Positions 7,354 through 9,930 of a DNA stretch of 9,930 nt are shown piece by piece. A program made the translations under genes and the position numbers. Source of the stretch: Clostridium sp. AM58-1XD (GTDB lineage: Bacteria > Bacillota > Clostridia > Lachnospirales > Lachnospiraceae); assembly GCF_003464085.1 (NCBI RefSeq), contig NZ_QSDR01000058.1, positions 1-9,930 of the forward strand. The letters run 5' to 3'. Each line of letters starts with the position of its first letter. Position 1 is the first letter of the stretch. The notes below the pieces were generated by a model. It worked only from the letters and a program-made list of their open reading frames with translations, did not search any database and was not told where the DNA came from.

Positions 7354-7417
7354 AATATGTCCTCCTCATTTTCTTGAATTCTCCCGAATACCATCTCTTC
7401 AGAATGAAACGCCATTA

Positions 7418-9514
7418 TTAAACGGAAAACAGAAGCTGGTCGTATGTCGGATACGGAAGAAGATCGTCAGGAATCAGGCTTTCAGCTTCATCCGCTGCGC
7501 CTCTGATTGTTTCCATCAGCCTGAGTACGGTATTGCAGTAATAATGGGCTCTTTCCAGAAAATCTTCAATGCCTTCCGCCTTAACCGTACCCGCTTCCAG
7601 TTCAACTGTATGAGCGGTGATTGACGCGGCCAGATCCGTCAACTTTGTAATGAGAGATACTTCGCATTCCGTGGAAATGGAAGGACAAAGAGATTTCTTC
7701 TCATTTGCAGCGACGGAAACCTGGCCCATATAATCATAAACAGAAGGAAGCAGATCCTTTTTCATCATTTCCGTCAGGGTTTTGGATTCGATGTGGATGA
7801 CCTTGGAATAATTTTCCAGAATAATTTCATACCTGGCAAGGATTTCCGTTTCCGTAAATACCTTATGAGACAAAAAGAGTTCCTTATTCTTCTGGACTAT
7901 AAACTGCTGGAGAGCGTCAGGCGTCGTCTTCAGGTTGTAAAGTCCCCTTTTTTCCGCTTCTCCTACCCATTCATCCGTATAGCCGTTACCATTGAAAATG
8001 ATTTTCTTGTGGAGCAGAATCGCTTCCCGGATCAGGCGGTGAACGGCTGCGTTCATTTCTTCCACAGGAACGTCCTTTAATTTCTCGGAGAACTGGCGGA
8101 GCTCTTCCGCTACGGCCGTATTCAGGACCACGTTCGGACCGGAAACGGAGAGAGAGGAGCCGAGCATACGGAACTCAAATTTATTGCCGGTAAAAGCGAA
8201 TGGAGAGGTGCGGTTACGATCCGTGGTATCACGGAAAAAGTGAGGCAGTACGTGAGCGCCTGTCTCCATCTGTATGGCTGCCTTTTCTGCGCATAACGTA
8301 TTATTTTCGATGGATTTCAGAATATCGGTCAGTTCATCGCCGAGGAAAATAGAAACAATGGCAGGCGGAGCTTCGTTGGCGCCCAGACGATGGTCATTGC
8401 CTGCGCTGGCTACGGATATACGCATGAGATCCGCATAATCATCTACCGCGCTGATTACAGCTGTCAGAAAGATTAGAAACTGGATATTTTCAGCCGGAGT
8501 TTTTCCGGGATTTAAAAGATTCAGACCCGTATCGGTGACCATAGACCAGTTGTTGTGTTTGCCACTTCCGTTGATTCCTTCAAAAGGCTTTTCGTGAATC
8601 AAACAGGCCAGATCGTGTTTATCGGCCACTTTTTTCATGATTTCCATGGTCAGCTGGTTGTGGTCGACAGCTACGTTGGCCGTTTCAAAGACAGGCGCCA
8701 GTTCATGCTGTGCAGGAGCAACCTCGTTATGTTTTGTCTTGGCCGGAATTCCTACTTTCCACAGTTCTTCATCCAGTTCATGCATGAATGCAGATACTCT
8801 TGGCTTCAACACGCCGAAATAATGGTCTTCCATTTCCTGGCCCTTCGGAGCAGAAGCGCCGAACAGCGTCCTTCCGCAGAAGAGAAGATCCTTTCTGGCG
8901 CGGTACATCGCTTTATCTAAGAGAAAATATTCCTGTTCCGGTCCCACCGTTGTGGAAACGCTTTTAACCGCGGTATTGCCTAGAACATGAAGCAGCTGAA
9001 CGGCCTCTTTGTTCAGCGCTTCCATAGAACGGAGGAGAGGCGTTTTCTTATCCAGGGCTTCTCCAGTATAGGAGCAGAAAGCGGTTGGTATGTAGAGCGT
9101 TCCATCTTTAATAAACGCTGGAGAAGTAGGATCCCATGATGTGTAACCTCTCGCTTCGAAAGTCGCGCGCAGGCCGCCGGATGGGAAACTGGAGGCATCC
9201 GGTTCGCCTTTAACAAGTTCCTTGCCGGAGAATTCCATAATTACGCCGCCGTCGCTTGGGGAAATAAAGCTGTCGTGTTTTTCAGCGGTGATGCCTGTCA
9301 TGGGTTGGAACCAGTGGGTAAAATGAGTGGCTCCGTTTTCTACGGCCCATTCCTTCATCGCTACGGCGACTGCATTTGCCACGTCCAGCTCCAGATGGGT
9401 GTTGTTCTGGATCGTCTTGCGCAGCGCTCGATAGACGTCCTTCGGCAGTTTGCTGTGCATGACTTTGTCATTGAACACAAGACTTCCATACATTTCTGGG
9501 ATATTCTTTGTCAT
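7418..9514 (-). CDS. glnN: Glutamine synthetase type III
   Basis: This 698-residue enzyme makes glutamine from glutamate, ammonia and ATP in the cytoplasm. Its length is typical of type III (about 700) and far above type I (about 440-470). Family text includes MYGSLVFND at the N-terminus, HWFQPMTGITAEKHDSF, TVGPEQEYF, NEVAPAQHELAPVFE, the ATP/ammonium region GINGSGKHNNWS, and SAGNDHRLGANEAPPAI. The ATG at 9514 is chosen. An in-frame GTG at 9526 overlaps the AAGGAG ribosome binding site (9526-9531) and cannot be the start; spacing from that site to the ATG is about 11 nt. It leads an apparent operon with the Amt-PII gene. Its promoter and a leader terminator lie upstream, so expression is probably set by attenuation. 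The frame is intact. Confidence 0.96.
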   Translation of the reverse strand: MTKNIPEMYGSLVFNDKVMHSKLPKDVYRALRKTIQNNTHLELDVANAVAVAMKEWAVENGATHFTHWFQPMTGITAEKHDSFISPSDGGVIMEFSGKELVKGEPDASSFPSGGLRATFEARGYTSWDPTSPAFIKDGTLYIPTAFCSYTGEALDKKTPLLRSMEALNKEAVQLLHVLGNTAVKSVSTTVGPEQEYFLLDKAMYRARKDLLFCGRTLFGASAPKGQEMEDHYFGVLKPRVSAFMHELDEELWKVGIPAKTKHNEVAPAQHELAPVFETANVAVDHNQLTMEIMKKVADKHDLACLIHEKPFEGINGSGKHNNWSMVTDTGLNLLNPGKTPAENIQFLIFLTAVISAVDDYADLMRISVASAGNDHRLGANEAPPAIVSIFLGDELTDILKSIENNTLCAEKAAIQMETGAHVLPHFFRDTTDRNRTSPFAFTGNKFEFRMLGSSLSVSGPNVVLNTAVAEELRQFSEKLKDVPVEEMNAAVHRLIREAILLHKKIIFNGNGYTDEWVGEAEKRGLYNLKTTPDALQQFIVQKNKELFLSHKVFTETEILARYEIILENYSKVIHIESKTLTEMMKKDLLPSVYDYMGQVSVAANEKKSLCPSISTECEVSLITKLTDLAASITAHTVELEAGTVKAEGIEDFLERAHYYCNTVLRLMETIRGAADEAESLIPDDLLPYPTYDQLLFSV

Positions 9515-9557
9515 AATGTGTAACACTCCTTTCTTTCAGAAGCTCCATTGTATTACA

Positions 9558-9584
9558 GCAGATATTCGAGAAGAAATATTCTGC
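9558..9584 (-). other. Second hairpin in the glnN leader
   Basis: On the - strand GCAGA-A-TATTT pairs with GAATATCTGC with one bulged A and a 6-nt loop, between the leader terminator and the ribosome binding site. Flanking TTGT/ACAA can extend it. It has no T-run. It might shape an alternative fold or stabilise the mRNA; its function is unknown. Confidence 0.45.
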
Positions 9585-9589
9585 AACAC

Positions 9590-9631
9590 AAAAAGGACAC
9601 TCCGTCCATGAACCTCATGAACGGAGCGCCC
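9590..9631 (-). terminator. Intrinsic terminator in the glnN leader (attenuator)
   Basis: On the - strand the 5' arm GGGCGCTCCGTTCATG (9631-9616) pairs with the 3' arm CATGGACGGAGTGTCC (9610-9595) around loop AGGTT. That gives 16 pairs including three G-U, followed by TTTTT (9594-9590). It lies between the glnN promoter and the gene, so unregulated transcripts should stop there. An upstream segment GAGCGAGGGCGCTC (9638-9625) can pair GAGC with GCTC and take up part of the 5' arm, a possible weak competitor. The regulator is not identified. Confidence 0.85.
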
Positions 9632-9649
9632 TCGCTCGCTATGCAATGT

Positions 9650-9677
9650 AGTATACACAATCTGCGGAGAATGTCAA
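9650..9677 (-). promoter_or_regulatory. Promoter of glnN
   Basis: On the - strand a perfect -35 TTGACA (9677-9672) and -10 TATACT (9655-9650) are separated by 16 nt. Transcription should start near 9643, leaving a leader of about 130 nt. This is the strongest promoter-like sequence in the window. Confidence 0.85.
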
Positions 9678-9702
9678 GAACAAAAAAAAGTTTTTTTAGG
9701 GG

Positions 9703-9731
9703 TTTACAAATTTCCCAAAGTATCATATATT
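9703..9731 (+). promoter_or_regulatory. Divergent + strand promoter
   Basis: TTTACA (9703-9708) and TATATT (9726-9731) are 17 nt apart, each matching the consensus at 5/6 positions. It faces away from the glnN promoter, with about 25 nt between the two -35 boxes. It would drive the structured segment from about 9738 onwards. The area is AT-rich, so a chance match is possible. Confidence 0.55.
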
Positions 9732-9737
9732 ATTTCC

Positions 9738-9826
9738 CATAAGTAAAAATAGTGACGCGCCGTGAAAGCGCGGAACTATTTGCTACGGCTTGACCATAAG
9801 GTCAAGGCGGTTCCCGCGTGTTTTTT
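9738..9826 (+). ncRNA. Candidate structured leader or small RNA with a switch-like terminator
   Basis: No open frame is evident here, but two mutually exclusive folds are. Fold A: AAATAGT (9747-9753) pairs with ACTATTT (9775-9781), enclosing CGCGC (9756-9760) with GCGCG (9768-9772) and a tandem GA/GA internal loop. Fold B: CGCGGAAC (9769-9776) pairs with GTTCCCGCG (9810-9818) with one bulge, enclosing the perfect hairpin CTTGACC-ATAA-GGTCAAG (9789-9806), and is followed by TG and TTTTTT (9821-9826). Fold B is a terminator on the + strand and uses the 3' half of fold A. I do not recognise a known riboswitch or leader class. On the - strand fold A is followed by a T-run and could itself terminate a leftward transcript, so the true direction is uncertain. 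Confidence 0.45.
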
Positions 9827-9870
9827 ATGGAGCGAGGGCCGAGCGCAATAAAAAATGGTTAAAAAATATG

Positions 9871-9900
9871 AAAAGAGTCCGGCGAGCCAGACTCTTTTTT
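9871..9900. terminator. Bidirectional intrinsic terminator
   Basis: AAAAGAGTC (9871-9879) and GACTCTTTT (9890-9898) pair, with an inner GG/CC and one C/A mismatch. The + strand ends in TTTTTT (9895-9900). The - strand ends in TTTT, then CATATTTTTT. It could end the + strand RNA starting near 9738, or a leftward gene beyond the right edge. The last 30 nt show no recognisable feature. Confidence 0.75.
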
Positions 9901-9930
9901 CTTGTTACATAGAAAAGTTCTCTGAACTAT

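Noticed and set aside
9515..9526. GTG start for glnN at 9526
   Set aside because: It overlaps the ribosome binding site itself.
9595..9640. ANTAR antiterminator target in the glnN leader
   Set aside because: The expected two hairpins with AnnGnn hexaloops could not be drawn; the observed loop is AGGTT.
1..9930. tRNA or rRNA genes, CRISPR arrays, insertion sequences, phage genes
   Set aside because: No matching repeats, transposase or phage text, or cloverleaf pattern was found; the gene content is ordinary metabolism.

Overview
The window looks like chromosomal DNA from an anaerobic Firmicute of the Clostridia, most likely a Lachnospiraceae member. The support is: strong AGGAGG ribosome binding sites; a B. 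subtilis-type PurF with propeptide and Fe-S cysteines; a split purine end-pathway (PurO-like IMP cyclohydrolase plus stand-alone AICAR formyltransferase); a type III glutamine synthetase; and an ammonium transporter with a PII domain fused to its C-terminus. The species cannot be named from the sequence alone.

Left part, + strand. Positions 3-480 hold the effector-binding (GyrI-like) domain of a regulator, broken by two apparent 1-nt deletions. Next comes a complete purine control unit: promoter (495-523), ZTP/ZMP riboswitch (about 532-605) overlapping an intrinsic terminator (593-641), then IMP cyclohydrolase (680-1393) and AICAR formyltransferase (1427-2605). The riboswitch ligand ZMP (AICAR) is the substrate of the second enzyme, and the first enzyme uses its product to make IMP.

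Middle part, - strand. A TetR-family regulator (3951-3307) overlaps by 4 nt a flavodoxin-fold protein with a CX2CX2CX5C motif (3310-2720). Upstream is a good promoter with a 29-bp perfect palindrome over its expected transcription start, a likely autoregulatory operator. Upstream of that lies purF (5479-4064), the glutamine-dependent first step of purine synthesis.

Right part, - strand. glnN (9514-7418) is followed after 64 nt by the Amt-PII gene (7353-5634), probably one nitrogen-assimilation operon. The Amt reading frame is interrupted by two 1-nt deletions about 35 nt apart. glnN has a strong promoter (9677-9650) and a leader with a strong intrinsic terminator between promoter and gene, so attenuation is likely. 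Divergent from it, a + strand promoter (9703-9731) precedes a structured segment with two mutually exclusive folds, one ending in a terminator. This is the least explained element of the window.

Functionally the window joins nitrogen assimilation (ammonium uptake, glutamine synthesis) to purine synthesis (PurF consumes glutamine; the AICAR and IMP steps close the pathway), with three apparent RNA-based or leader-based control points. All four frameshifts look like single-base losses, so sequence error is a serious alternative to true pseudogenes.
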